Source of the DNA: Devosia salina
GTDB lineage: Bacteria > Pseudomonadota > Alphaproteobacteria > Rhizobiales > Devosiaceae
Assembly (NCBI RefSeq): GCF_019504385.1
Contig: NZ_CP080590.1
Coordinates: 1,158,001 to 1,222,000 of the forward strand
Length of the DNA stretch: 64,000 nucleotides
Reading direction: 5' to 3'
A program made the position numbers and the translations under genes. This document shows, in pieces, positions 52,495-60,788 of this stretch. Within the stretch, counting starts at the first letter, position 1. Each line of letters starts with the position of its first letter. The notes under the pieces were generated by a model. It was not told where the DNA came from. It searched no databases and saw only the letters and a program-made list of their open reading frames with translations.

Positions 52495-53215
52495 CAAGGC
52501 TCTGGGCACCGGCGGCCGCAAGTCCGACAAGGACCTCAAGATCCGCGTGAAGACGGCCAAGGGTCGCAAGGTCGCCTCGACCAAATGGCTCGAGCGCCAG
52601 CTCAACGACCCCTATGTGGCGCGCGCCCGCGCCGAAGGCTATCGGTCGCGCGCCGCCTTCAAGATCAAGGAAATGGACGAAAAGCAGCGCTTCTTCAAGA
52701 AGGGCATGCGCGTCGTCGATCTGGGCGCCGCACCAGGCGGCTGGTCGCAGGTGGCGGCCAAGGCGGTCGGCTCGACCGTCGAAAACCCGCTGGTGGTGGG
52801 CATCGACTATCTCGACATGGACCCCATCCCGGGGGTCATCCTGTTCAAGAAGGACTTCACCGAGGACGACGCGCCTGCGCTGCTGATCGAGGCGCTGGGC
52901 GGCCATAAGGCCGATGTGGTGATGAGCGACATGGCCTGGCCGACCACCGGCCACCGCGCCACCGACCATTTGCGCATCGTCCACCTCATCGAGATCGCCG
53001 CCGAGTTCGCCATCCAGGTGCTGGCGCCGGGCGGGTCCTTCGTGGCCAAGGTGTTCCAGGGCGGCACCGAGCATGAGCTGCTGCACATGCTCAAGCGCCA
53101 TTTCACCAGCACGTTCCACATCAAACCCCCATCGAGCCGCAAGGATTCGGCCGAGGCCTATCTCGTCGCCAAGGGGTTCAAAGCTTCGCAGCCGATCCGC
53201 GAAGCGGATGAATAG
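52484..53215 (+). CDS. rlmE: 23S rRNA (uridine-2552-2'-O)-methyltransferase
   Basis: Methylates U2552 of 23S rRNA during 50S assembly. The 243-residue protein starts at ATG 52484 inside ppx. The Lys-Asp-Lys-Glu catalytic set is visible: SRAAFKIKEMDE, VVMSDMAWPTTGHRATDH, GSFVAKVFQGGTEHELL and SSRKDSAEAYLVAKGF. The AdoMet site is RVVDLGAAPGGWSQVAA. The N-terminus has a lysine-rich extension of about 30 residues before KWLERQLNDPYV. Confidence 0.95.
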   Translation: MANNKALGTGGRKSDKDLKIRVKTAKGRKVASTKWLERQLNDPYVARARAEGYRSRAAFKIKEMDEKQRFFKKGMRVVDLGAAPGGWSQVAAKAVGSTVENPLVVGIDYLDMDPIPGVILFKKDFTEDDAPALLIEALGGHKADVVMSDMAWPTTGHRATDHLRIVHLIEIAAEFAIQVLAPGGSFVAKVFQGGTEHELLHMLKRHFTSTFHIKPPSSRKDSAEAYLVAKGFKASQPIREADE

Positions 53216-53241
53216 CAGAGCCTAGATTTCGGCGTGCATTG

Positions 53242-53348
53242 CCCACCCCACCCTCAGTCCCTCCCCATCAAGGGGAGGGAGGCGCAGGTCCGGGGTGCAG
53301 GTGTTCATCGTCTCCCTCCCCTTGTGGGGAGGGATCAAGGGTGGGGGT
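53242..53348. repeat. GC-rich palindromic intergenic repeat, copy 4
   Basis: Arms CCCACCCCACCCTCAGTCC plus CTCCCCATCAAGGGGAGGG at the left and CTCCCTCCCCTTGTGGGGAG plus AGGGTGGGGG at the right. It lies between convergent rlmE and the MFS gene. Confidence 0.85.
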
Positions 53349-53395
53349 TCGGCACCTTCAACGGCGCTGCGCATCAATGATGCCCTGCCACCCCC

Positions 53396-54853
53396 TCAAT
53401 GCACGTGCGGCCCGCCGATCAGCTGGTGGCCGGCATTGCGTGGCAGCCTGAGGAACAGGGCGGTCGCAATGAACCCAACCGCCGCCACCACGTAGAAGGC
53501 GATGTGGAAATCGGCCAGCGCCAGCTCGCCGCCGCCGCGGAGCCGATGGGCGAGTTCCAGCGTGCCGCCACCCAGCGCCACGCCCATGGCGAACATCAGC
53601 TGGCCCCAGACCTGGCTCATCACATTGGCCTGGCCGGCATCCTTGTCCTCGATATCGGCAAAGGTGAAGGCGTTCGAGCCGGTCCAGAAGGTGGATTGCC
53701 AGAACCCGGTGAAGACCAGGATGGCCAGCATCAGCGGCACCGGGGTACTGGCGTCGTAAAAGCCCATCACCAATATGCCGGCCGCGCCGATGGCGGTAGA
53801 GATCACCAGCGGATATTTGAAACCCCAATGGGCAAACATCCAGTTGGCCACGAACTTGGCTGCCAAAGCGCCGATGGCGCCGGCAAAGGTCACCATGCCG
53901 CTTTCGAACGGCGTCAGCCCGAAGGACAGCTGCAGCATCAGCGGGAACAGGAATGGCGTTGCGCCCTGGCCCAGTCGGAAGAAAGTGCCGGCCACGATGG
54001 TGATGCGGAAATTGCGCACGCTGAGCAGCCTGAGGTCGAGCAGCGGATATTCGGTAGCAAGGGCGTGACGGGTGTAGAAGACTCCCAGCACCATGCCGAT
54101 GGCAGCGGCGACCACGCCGATGATCGGAGGCAGGGCGGGCAGGCTGATCACCGAGCAGCCAAAGGCGAAGAGTGCAAAGGCCAGCCCTGCCAGCACGAAG
54201 CCCTTGCCATCGATATTGCGCGGGCGGTTGCGCTGTTCATTGGGCAGCGCAAAGCTCACCAGCGCAATGCCGAGCAGGCCGATCGGCACATTGATGATGA
54301 AGATCCAGTGCCAGGAGAAATAGGTGGTGAGGAAGCCGCCAAAGGGCGGGCCGACGATCGGGCCGATAAGGGCAGGGATGGTCAGCCAGGCCATGGCGTC
54401 AACAAGTTGATGGCGCGGCGTCATCCGCACCAGCACCAACCGCGCCACCGGCCCCATCATGGCGCCGCCCATGCCCTGGACGAAGCGCGCGCCGACGAAT
54501 TGCGCCAGTGAACCGGAAAAAGCACAGGCGATGGAGCCGATCATGAACACCAGCATGGCCACGCGGAACACGCGCCGCGCCCCGAAGCGGTCGGCCATCC
54601 AGCTCGAGATGGGAATGAAGATGGCCAATGCCACCAGATAGGCGGTCAGGGCCAGCTTCAGGGAGATGGGATCGGTCCCGATATCGGCCGCGATGGCCGC
54701 AAGCGAGGTGGCAATGACCGTGGAGTCCATGTTTTCCATGAACAATGCGGTGGCCAGGATCAGGGGTGTTGCGCGCGACAATCTGGTTTTGGGCCCAGGG
54801 GGCCGCTTACTCCTTGGCGATGGCCCTATGGCCGGAAACATTGCTGCCCGCAT
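53396..54853 (-). CDS. MFS drug-efflux transporter (DHA2/EmrB-like), downstream paralog
   Basis: A 485-residue exporter with about 14 helices. The DHA2 class is shown by LFMENMDSTVIATSLAAIA in helix 1, WMADRFGARRVFRVAM (motif A), RFVQGMGGAMMGPVARLVLV (motif B-like) and GPIVGPPFGGFLTTYFSWHW (motif C). Its start overlaps the end of the upstream paralog by 47 bases (ATG 54853; ATG 54841 also possible). No adaptor or outer-membrane partner gene is present. The substrate is unknown. Confidence 0.9.
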   Translation of the reverse strand: MRAAMFPAIGPSPRSKRPPGPKTRLSRATPLILATALFMENMDSTVIATSLAAIAADIGTDPISLKLALTAYLVALAIFIPISSWMADRFGARRVFRVAMLVFMIGSIACAFSGSLAQFVGARFVQGMGGAMMGPVARLVLVRMTPRHQLVDAMAWLTIPALIGPIVGPPFGGFLTTYFSWHWIFIINVPIGLLGIALVSFALPNEQRNRPRNIDGKGFVLAGLAFALFAFGCSVISLPALPPIIGVVAAAIGMVLGVFYTRHALATEYPLLDLRLLSVRNFRITIVAGTFFRLGQGATPFLFPLMLQLSFGLTPFESGMVTFAGAIGALAAKFVANWMFAHWGFKYPLVISTAIGAAGILVMGFYDASTPVPLMLAILVFTGFWQSTFWTGSNAFTFADIEDKDAGQANVMSQVWGQLMFAMGVALGGGTLELAHRLRGGGELALADFHIAFYVVAAVGFIATALFLRLPRNAGHQLIGGPHVH

Positions 54854-56243
54854 CGGCCGGCAGCCTGAAATAGATGAGGCCCGCCAGCGCGCTGAGCCCG
54901 CCGACAGTGAAAAACGCGATCTGAAAATTGAGTAGCGTCAGATGTCCGCCACTGAAGGCGCTGGTGAGTTCGAGAATGGCGCCGGCCACGGCCACGCCGA
55001 AAGCCACCGACAATTGCTGGCCCACGGCCACGATGGCGGTTGCTTGGCTGGCCTCTTCGTCGGAAATGTCCGCATAGCCGATGGCGTTGGTGCCGGTGAA
55101 GAAGATGGAGCGCAGCACGCCGCCCGCCAGCAGCACCGCCATCATCACGGTCACCGGCGTTTCGGCCGTGAACAGGCCCTGCGCCGCGATCAGAATGCCG
55201 CCAAAGATCGCCGCGAGCCCGAGCACGCGCGGAAAGCCGAACCGTGCAAATACCCGCTCGGCGATGAACTTGCTCATGATCGCGCCAATCGCCGAAATGA
55301 AGGTGATGGCGCCAGACTGGAATGGATTGAGGCCGAAGGCCAGCTGCAGCATCAGCGGCAGCAGGAATGGCATGGCGCCCACTCCGATGCGGAAGAACGA
55401 GCCGCCGGTGATCGAGGAGCGGAAGAGGCGATGGCGGAACAGTTTCGGATCGAGCAGCGGATAAGGGGTCTTGCGGGCATGCAGCAGGTAGAACAGCGCC
55501 GCAGTCACCCCGATGGCCAGCGTCATGTAGCCATAGATGATCGGCAGCGCCGGCAGGCTGATGACCGATAGACCGAACACCGTGCCCGAAAACGCCACCG
55601 CCGCGATGAAGAAGCCGACCAGATCGACCGGCCGTGGCGTCCGCTCGTCGGGCACGTTGAGATAGATGCTGGAAAGAATGATCCCGGCAATGCCGATGGG
55701 GATGTTGATCCAGAAGATCCAGTGCCAGGAGAGATAGGTGGTGAGGAACCCGCCGATCAGCGGTCCTGTCACCGGGGCGATGAGCGCCGGGATGGTCAGC
55801 CAGGCCATGGCCGCCACCAATTCGTTGCGCGGCGTGGTGCGCACCAGCAGCAGGCGCCCCACGGGCGTCATCATCGACGAACCGATGCCCTGGAAGAATC
55901 GCGAGCCCACGAAAGTCTCGAGCGAAAATGCGAAGGAGCAGGCCAGGGAGCCGAGCATGAACACGAAGATCGCCAGGCGGAAGATGTTCTTGGCCCCGAA
56001 CCGGTCCGCCATCCAGCCGCTGATCGGTATGAAGATGGCCAGCGCCACGAAATAGGCCGTCAGCGCCAGTTTCAGCGCGATCGGCTCGGTGCCGATGTCG
56101 TGGGCAATAGCCGGCAGCGATGTGGCGATGACAGTCGAGTCCATCTGTTCCATGAACAGGGCGACCGCCAGAATGAGCGGAGTGACGCGGAGCAAGGCAG
56201 AAAACCGGATGGGTCGGAGAAGCCGCGAATGCGGCCGCTCCAC
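54807..56243 (-). CDS. MFS drug-efflux transporter (DHA2/EmrB-like), upstream paralog
   Basis: A 478-residue exporter closely related to the next gene: LFMEQMDSTVIATSLPAIA, WMADRFGAKNIFRLAIFVFM, RFFQGIGSSMMTPVGRLLLV and GPLIGGFLTTYLSWHWIFWI. The start is a GTG at 56243 with a weak AGAGCGG upstream, so the first 20 residues are uncertain. Tandem duplication followed by divergence is the simplest origin for the pair. Substrate unknown. Confidence 0.9.
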   Translation of the reverse strand: MERPHSRLLRPIRFSALLRVTPLILAVALFMEQMDSTVIATSLPAIAHDIGTEPIALKLALTAYFVALAIFIPISGWMADRFGAKNIFRLAIFVFMLGSLACSFAFSLETFVGSRFFQGIGSSMMTPVGRLLLVRTTPRNELVAAMAWLTIPALIAPVTGPLIGGFLTTYLSWHWIFWINIPIGIAGIILSSIYLNVPDERTPRPVDLVGFFIAAVAFSGTVFGLSVISLPALPIIYGYMTLAIGVTAALFYLLHARKTPYPLLDPKLFRHRLFRSSITGGSFFRIGVGAMPFLLPLMLQLAFGLNPFQSGAITFISAIGAIMSKFIAERVFARFGFPRVLGLAAIFGGILIAAQGLFTAETPVTVMMAVLLAGGVLRSIFFTGTNAIGYADISDEEASQATAIVAVGQQLSVAFGVAVAGAILELTSAFSGGHLTLLNFQIAFFTVGGLSALAGLIYFRLPADAGSNVSGHRAIAKE

Positions 56244-56353
56244 TATGGGCCGCTCTGCGCAGTCCGCCTAGCCCCAAACGCACAAATCTCTGGCCGAACA
56301 CGATTTCCTTGAGGTCTCGGCAGCATGGACAGACGCGGGCAAATGCGTCACCC

Positions 56354-57034
56354 ATGGACGTGACGAAATCCCACGCGGTGGCTCCAGCGCCCATGTCCCT
56401 GCCAGGCCCGGTTCTTCTCTTGCGCCTTGGCGGCGCCGTGCTCGCCTCTATGGTATTCGGCCTCGTCGCCGCCATGGCTTTCCAGCCCTGGAGCTTCTGG
56501 GTGGCGGTGAGCCTGGGCTTCCTGTTCGGGACGGCTTTCATGGTCGGCACCGGTTACCGCATCCTGATCGCGGTGGCGCGCAACCGGGTCGAGCCGTCAC
56601 CCGTCTCCTGGTCCGGCGCAACGGCGGCGACGGCGCTCTTCGCGCTTCTGCTGGGCGGCGCTGCCGCCTGGCAATCGCTCGAGGTGAGTTATGTCTGGCT
56701 GGCCTTCGGCCTAGGCATCAACTGCGCCTACCTGCCCATCAAGACCGCTTGCCTGAAGGTCGGCTGTTGCCGGGCCGTGCGCCCCTTCGTGCTCAAGGAC
56801 CTGCGCCTCGGTGAAATCGTGCTGTCCATTGCGGTGATCAGTTTGGCCATCGCGCTGTCGCTGGCGGGACTGCAACGCCTGGGTGCCGGTGTCGTCATCG
56901 GCGGACACCTCGCCATTCGATTGCTCTCGCGCCACCTGCGCGGGCGCTGGTCGTGGGGCTGGCCGCCATTCACCCAGCCGGGGGCCGAACTGGCACCTTT
57001 GGCCGTCCTGATTTTGGTGGTCCCTCTCACCTGA
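56354..57034 (+). CDS. Integral membrane protein, unknown function
   Basis: A 226-residue protein with about six hydrophobic spans (VLLLRLGGAVLASMVFGLVA, WSFWVAVSLGFLFGTAFMVG, a third around ATALFALLLGGAAAW, EIVLSIAVISLAIALSLAGL, and a C-terminal LAPLAVLILVVPLT). Between the middle spans lies KTACLKVGCCRAVRP, a CxxxGCC cluster recalling the conserved loop of prolipoprotein diacylglyceryl transferases, though the overall length is short. I do not assign a function. I prefer ATG 56354; an upstream ATG at 56309 extends the frame. Divergent from the MFS pair. Confidence 0.65.
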   Translation: MDVTKSHAVAPAPMSLPGPVLLLRLGGAVLASMVFGLVAAMAFQPWSFWVAVSLGFLFGTAFMVGTGYRILIAVARNRVEPSPVSWSGATAATALFALLLGGAAAWQSLEVSYVWLAFGLGINCAYLPIKTACLKVGCCRAVRPFVLKDLRLGEIVLSIAVISLAIALSLAGLQRLGAGVVIGGHLAIRLLSRHLRGRWSWGWPPFTQPGAELAPLAVLILVVPLT

Positions 57035-57138
57035 TCCGTTTGAACCACCCCGGAGCGGCGCTAAGCTATGATCGTGAAACGATTCGGCATCTCAACATGG
57101 ATTTGAGAAGCAAGGCCGGATCATCGGGGCAATATTGC

Positions 57139-57438
57139 ATGTTTGGTAATGGTGAGAAGACGTCGCGCTGGGTCGTTCTGGGCGCGTGCGCAGCGGCAGC
57201 TGCATCGGGTGGCTGCACCACGACGTCGACCGACGTAGGGGGAGTCATCAATGACTACCTCAAATGGCAGCAGACGAAGGCCTGCCTCGATTCACAGACG
57301 AACTTGTGGCGCAATGTCGCCCAGGGCGAAACGCCGGGCATCACTTGCGAAAAGCCATCATATCCCCACTCGCTCTCAGAGAGCGGATCAGCGCCCGTGA
57401 TCGTCGATCATGGCGGCGGTTATACCCCGCCAGTGTGA
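57139..57438 (+). CDS. Possible small lipoprotein
   Basis: A 99-residue frame from ATG 57139 (MFGNGEKTSRWVVLGACAAA). The hydrophobic start has a weak lipobox-like LGAC and a further SGGC before TTTSTDVGGVINDYLKWQQ. Two more cysteines follow (TKACLDS, GITCEKP), and the tail HGGGYTPPV is Gly/Pro-rich. An alternative start at 57097 adds 14 residues. There is no clear ribosome site. No known family recognised. Confidence 0.45.
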   Translation: MFGNGEKTSRWVVLGACAAAAASGGCTTTSTDVGGVINDYLKWQQTKACLDSQTNLWRNVAQGETPGITCEKPSYPHSLSESGSAPVIVDHGGGYTPPV

Positions 57439-57539
57439 TTATCGCGGGCTGGTATTAGCCTCCGCCTTTGAACGGGCCGGAAATTTGCGCCTGAGATAGA
57501 CCAGTGCTGCCGGATGGGCCAGGCATTGTGCCGGCCACC

Positions 57540-58066
57540 TCACCAGCTCGGCATTAGCCCCTTGCAGACCTTGGCCTCTGCCTTGTGGAGCAGGAACACC
57601 TTGTCGTCGAGACCGGGCAGCAGCTCGAAAGTTTCGGCCCCTTCGCCGCCGCCGCATTCGGTTTCGACCCGCATATAGCCATAGGCATCAAGATCGGCGC
57701 GGAGATTGCCGGCTTCGTCCAGGCTCAGTTCCATGCCGCCGCCGTCGCAGTCCACGCCGCACCGGACAACCCGTCATAAACCCAGCAGCCGCCGCCGGTC
57801 TCGCCCTTGCGGCCATCGCGCAGCGCCACGTCGACGCCGAAATAGTGCAGCCCCTCGTCCTCCTGATCGTATTTGAGAAAGCTCATGGCCAGGGTCATCG
57901 CCGTCACCTGCTGGTCGGGATGTGCGGCCAGATGATCGGGGGAATAGATGCGCTGCCAGCAGGCAACGGCACCATCCTCTGCGGGCACGAAGTCGGTCAG
58001 CTCGGCGGCCAGGGCCGGCAGGCAAGAGATGGCAAGAAGGGCCGTCACCAGATATAGCCGCTGCAT
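57540..58066 (-). pseudogene. Frameshifted secreted protein, unknown function
   Basis: The frame from ATG 58066 (behind GAGGGTGAC) encodes a signal peptide (MQRLYLVTALLAISCLPALA) and a domain reading up to GETGGGCWVYDGLSGAAW, then runs into a short unrelated end at 57725. A second frame picks up at about 57755 with DCDGGGMELSLDEAG and continues to LLHKAEAKVCKGLMPSW. Together they look like one protein of about 175 residues split by a one-base deletion (or equivalent) near 57750-57765. It could be a real disabling mutation or a sequencing error. The family is not recognised. Confidence 0.6.
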
Positions 58067-58231
58067 GTCACCCTCTCTCATTCACGCCCGGGCATAATGC
58101 CGTGTTCCGGGCACTAGGCAAAGTGTCCCTTGGGTGCTATTGACCCTCGCCAACCTGAACCCGCGAACTCCTCTCCGCCGGTTCATATTCCAACAGCTCT
58201 GGTTTTATCAGAAGGCAGGAAGGGTCTGGCC

Positions 58232-59734
58232 TTGGCGAAGATTATTACTACCATCACCGGCGATGCGGCACTGACCTTCGACGACGTGCTGCTGCAGCCG
58301 GCGCGTTCCGACATCCTGCCCACCGAAACCGACATCTCGACCTATGTCACCAAGGACATAGCGCTCAAGCTGCCGATCCTGTCCTCGGCCATGGATACCG
58401 TCACCGAAGCCAATATGGCCATCGCCATGGCCCAGGCCGGCGGGCTCGGCGTCATCCACAAGAACCTCACCGCCGAGCAGCAGGCCGAACAGGTTCGCAT
58501 GGTCAAGTCGTTCGAGAGCGGCATGGTCGTCAATCCGATCACCATCGGTCCCGACGCCACCCTTTCCGACGCGCTGGCCCTGATGGATCGCAGCCGCATC
58601 TCGGGCATTCCGGTGGTCGAGAATGGCGGTCGTGGTGGTCGCGCCATCGGCAAGCTGGTGGGCATTCTCACCAATCGCGACGTGCGCTTCGCCTCCAATC
58701 CCAACCAGCCCATTTCCGAGCTGATGACGCATGAAAACCTCATCACCGTGCGCGAGGGGGTTTCCAAGGAAGAGGCCAAGGTGCTGCTGCACCGCAACCG
58801 CATCGAAAAGCTGCTGGTGGTGGACGAGGACTATCGCTGCATCGGCCTGATCACCGTCAAGGACATCGAAAAGGCCCAGCTCCACCCCAATGCCGTCAAG
58901 GACGAGCAGGGGCGCCTGCGCGTCGCCGCCGCCTCCACGGTGGGTGATGGTGGCTTCGAGCGCTCGCTGCAACTGATCGATGCTGGCGTCGACCTTCTGG
59001 TGATCGACACTGCTCACGGCCATTCGGTGCGCGTCGCCGAGGCCGTGGAACGCGTCAAGCGCGAGAGCAATTCCACCCGCATCGTCGCCGGCAATGTGGC
59101 CACCGCCGAAGCCACCCGCGCACTGATCGACGCGGGCGCCGACGCCGTCAAGGTTGGTATCGGTCCGGGCTCGATCTGCACCACCCGCATCGTTGCCGGT
59201 GTCGGCGTTCCGCAACTGGCCGCCGTCATGGGTTGCGCCGAAGAGGCGAGCAAGTCCGGTGTGCCGGTCATCGCCGATGGCGGCATCAAGTTCTCGGGCG
59301 ATATGGCCAAGGCCCTGGCCGGCGGCGCCTCCTGCGTCATGGTCGGCTCGCTCCTGGCCGGTACCGACGAAGCACCGGGCGAGGTCTTCCTCTACCAGGG
59401 CCGCTCCTACAAGTCCTATCGCGGCATGGGGTCGGTAGGCGCCATGGGCGCCGGCTCGGCCGACCGCTACTTCCAGCAGGACGTGCGCGACCAGATGAAA
59501 CTGGTGCCCGAAGGTATCGAGGGCCAGGTGCCCTACAAAGGTCCCGTCAATGCCGTGCTGCACCAGCTCGCTGGCGGCCTCCGTGCCTCCATGGGCTATA
59601 CCGGCGCCCACACCCTCAAGGACTTCCGCGAGAACTCGGTCTTCGTCAAGATTTCCGGCGCCGCGCTCAGCGAGAGCCATGTCCACGACGTGACCATCAC
59701 CCGCGAAGCCCCCAATTATCGCAGCGGGCGCTGA
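58232..59734 (+). CDS. guaB: Inosine-5'-monophosphate dehydrogenase
   Basis: Oxidises IMP to XMP, the first committed step to GMP. The start is probably TTG 58232 (MAKIITTITGDAALTFDDVL) after AGGAAGGG, giving 500 residues; no ATG fits. Two CBS repeats occupy residues about 95-220 (DALALMDRSRISGIPVVE; VLLHRNRIEKLLVVDEDYR). The catalytic loop is GIGPGSICTTRIVAGVG. Other landmarks are VIADGGIKFSGDMAKALAGG and YRGMGSVGAMGAGSADRYFQ. guaA lies 3 kb downstream on the same strand. Confidence 0.97.
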   Translation: MAKIITTITGDAALTFDDVLLQPARSDILPTETDISTYVTKDIALKLPILSSAMDTVTEANMAIAMAQAGGLGVIHKNLTAEQQAEQVRMVKSFESGMVVNPITIGPDATLSDALALMDRSRISGIPVVENGGRGGRAIGKLVGILTNRDVRFASNPNQPISELMTHENLITVREGVSKEEAKVLLHRNRIEKLLVVDEDYRCIGLITVKDIEKAQLHPNAVKDEQGRLRVAAASTVGDGGFERSLQLIDAGVDLLVIDTAHGHSVRVAEAVERVKRESNSTRIVAGNVATAEATRALIDAGADAVKVGIGPGSICTTRIVAGVGVPQLAAVMGCAEEASKSGVPVIADGGIKFSGDMAKALAGGASCVMVGSLLAGTDEAPGEVFLYQGRSYKSYRGMGSVGAMGAGSADRYFQQDVRDQMKLVPEGIEGQVPYKGPVNAVLHQLAGGLRASMGYTGAHTLKDFRENSVFVKISGAALSESHVHDVTITREAPNYRSGR

Positions 59735-59756
59735 TCTGAACACGCTCACTGCGCCA

Positions 59757-59912
59757 TCCTCCCCCGCTCGCGGGGGAGGAGAACCGCCTCGGGGCGGTGG
59801 AGGGGGAGCCACAAGCTGTGCGCAACGTGCTGTCTAGGCACAATTCGGCGCAGGCGGCACCCCTCTCCACCATGCCAGGCATGGTCCCCCTCTCCCGCAA
59901 GCGGGAGAGGAA
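59757..59912. repeat. GC-rich palindromic intergenic repeat, copy 5 (variant)
   Basis: Arms CCTCCCCCGCTCGCGGGGGA and CCCTCTCCCGCAAGCGGGAG, with inner CGGTGGAGGGGGAGCC/CCCCTCTCCACC complements. It has the same two-hairpin layout as the other copies, with a different loop sequence. It lies between guaB and the MAPEG gene. Confidence 0.8.
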
Positions 59913-59984
59913 AGGTTGGGGCCAAAACTGGTTCAATTCCAGTCCGTTACTGCTTCAACCCGAATCTTTGCCGGAGCTTGAACA

Positions 59985-60413
59985 ATGCCCCTTCTCGACA
60001 AGCTGCTGGTCCTCGCCATGGCCGCGCAGGTCTTCCTGGCGCTCGGCCTGGTCTTCTGGCTCGGCTTCGAACGCGTACCGCGCGTCACCCGCGGCGAGAT
60101 CCGGGTGGCCGACATCGCTGTAGACCGCAGTGCCTATCCACTCAAGGCGCGACTGCTCTCCAACAGCTTCGACAACCAGTTCCAGCTGCCGGTCCTGTTC
60201 TATGTCGGCAGTCTGGTCGTCCTGCATTTCGGTCTGGTCGACGCTGTCGTTGTCAGTCTCGCCTGGCTCTTCGTGGTCCTGCGCATTGCTCACGCGGCCA
60301 TTCACGTCACCACCAATCGCGTCTATCGCCGCTTTGCCTTCTACACCGCTGGGCTTGCCGTGCTGATGCTGTTCTGGCTATGGCTCACCCTTCGCATCCT
60401 GTTGCAAAGCTGA
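59985..60413 (+). CDS. MAPEG-family membrane protein
   Basis: A 142-residue membrane protein with four predicted helices. It has the bacterial MAPEG pattern: a first span LVLAMAAQVFLALGLVFWLG, then LLSNSFDNQFQLPVLFYVGS (the family's N-F-n-n-Q-F-Q-L-P-V-L-F segment), LRIAHAAIHVTTNRVYRRF and a last span. Eukaryotic relatives act on eicosanoids and glutathione; the bacterial role is unknown. The VOC gene begins 6 bases after its stop. Confidence 0.85.
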   Translation: MPLLDKLLVLAMAAQVFLALGLVFWLGFERVPRVTRGEIRVADIAVDRSAYPLKARLLSNSFDNQFQLPVLFYVGSLVVLHFGLVDAVVVSLAWLFVVLRIAHAAIHVTTNRVYRRFAFYTAGLAVLMLFWLWLTLRILLQS

Positions 60414-60419
60414 GCAGAC

Positions 60420-60785
60420 ATGGCCCTGATCTCCCGCATCGACACGATCTTTGTTCCCGCCGCCGACACCGAGGCCGCGGCGCATTGGTACGCTCGCATG
60501 TTTGGCTTTGAAGAGATTTTCCGCTCCGCCGGGCATATCGGCATGCGGATCGTCGGCGCCGGTCGCACCAGTACGGCACTCACGCTGATCCCGGTCGACA
60601 AGATGCCGGACCAGACCTATGTGGCCTTCAATTTCTTTGCGCCCGATCCCCAGGCCCTGCATACGGCCCTGACCGATGATGGCCGCGAGGTGACCGCGAT
60701 CAACGCTAATGGCGCCATGAGCTGGTTCGACTTCGTCGACATCGCCGGCAATCGCGTCAATGTCTGCCATTTCCCGGAAAGCTGA
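60420..60785 (+). CDS. VOC-superfamily (glyoxalase/bleomycin resistance-like) protein
   Basis: A 121-residue single VOC domain of two beta-alpha-beta-beta-beta modules: ISRIDTIFVPAADTEAAAHW, YARMFGFEEIF, TALTLIPVDKMPD and SWFDFVDIAGNRVNVCHFPE. The final FvDiaGNrvnv segment is common in these proteins. Metal ligands are not clear. It is cotranscribed with the MAPEG and RsmB-like genes. Confidence 0.85.
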   Translation: MALISRIDTIFVPAADTEAAAHWYARMFGFEEIFRSAGHIGMRIVGAGRTSTALTLIPVDKMPDQTYVAFNFFAPDPQALHTALTDDGREVTAINANGAMSWFDFVDIAGNRVNVCHFPES

Positions 60786-60788
60786 TCC

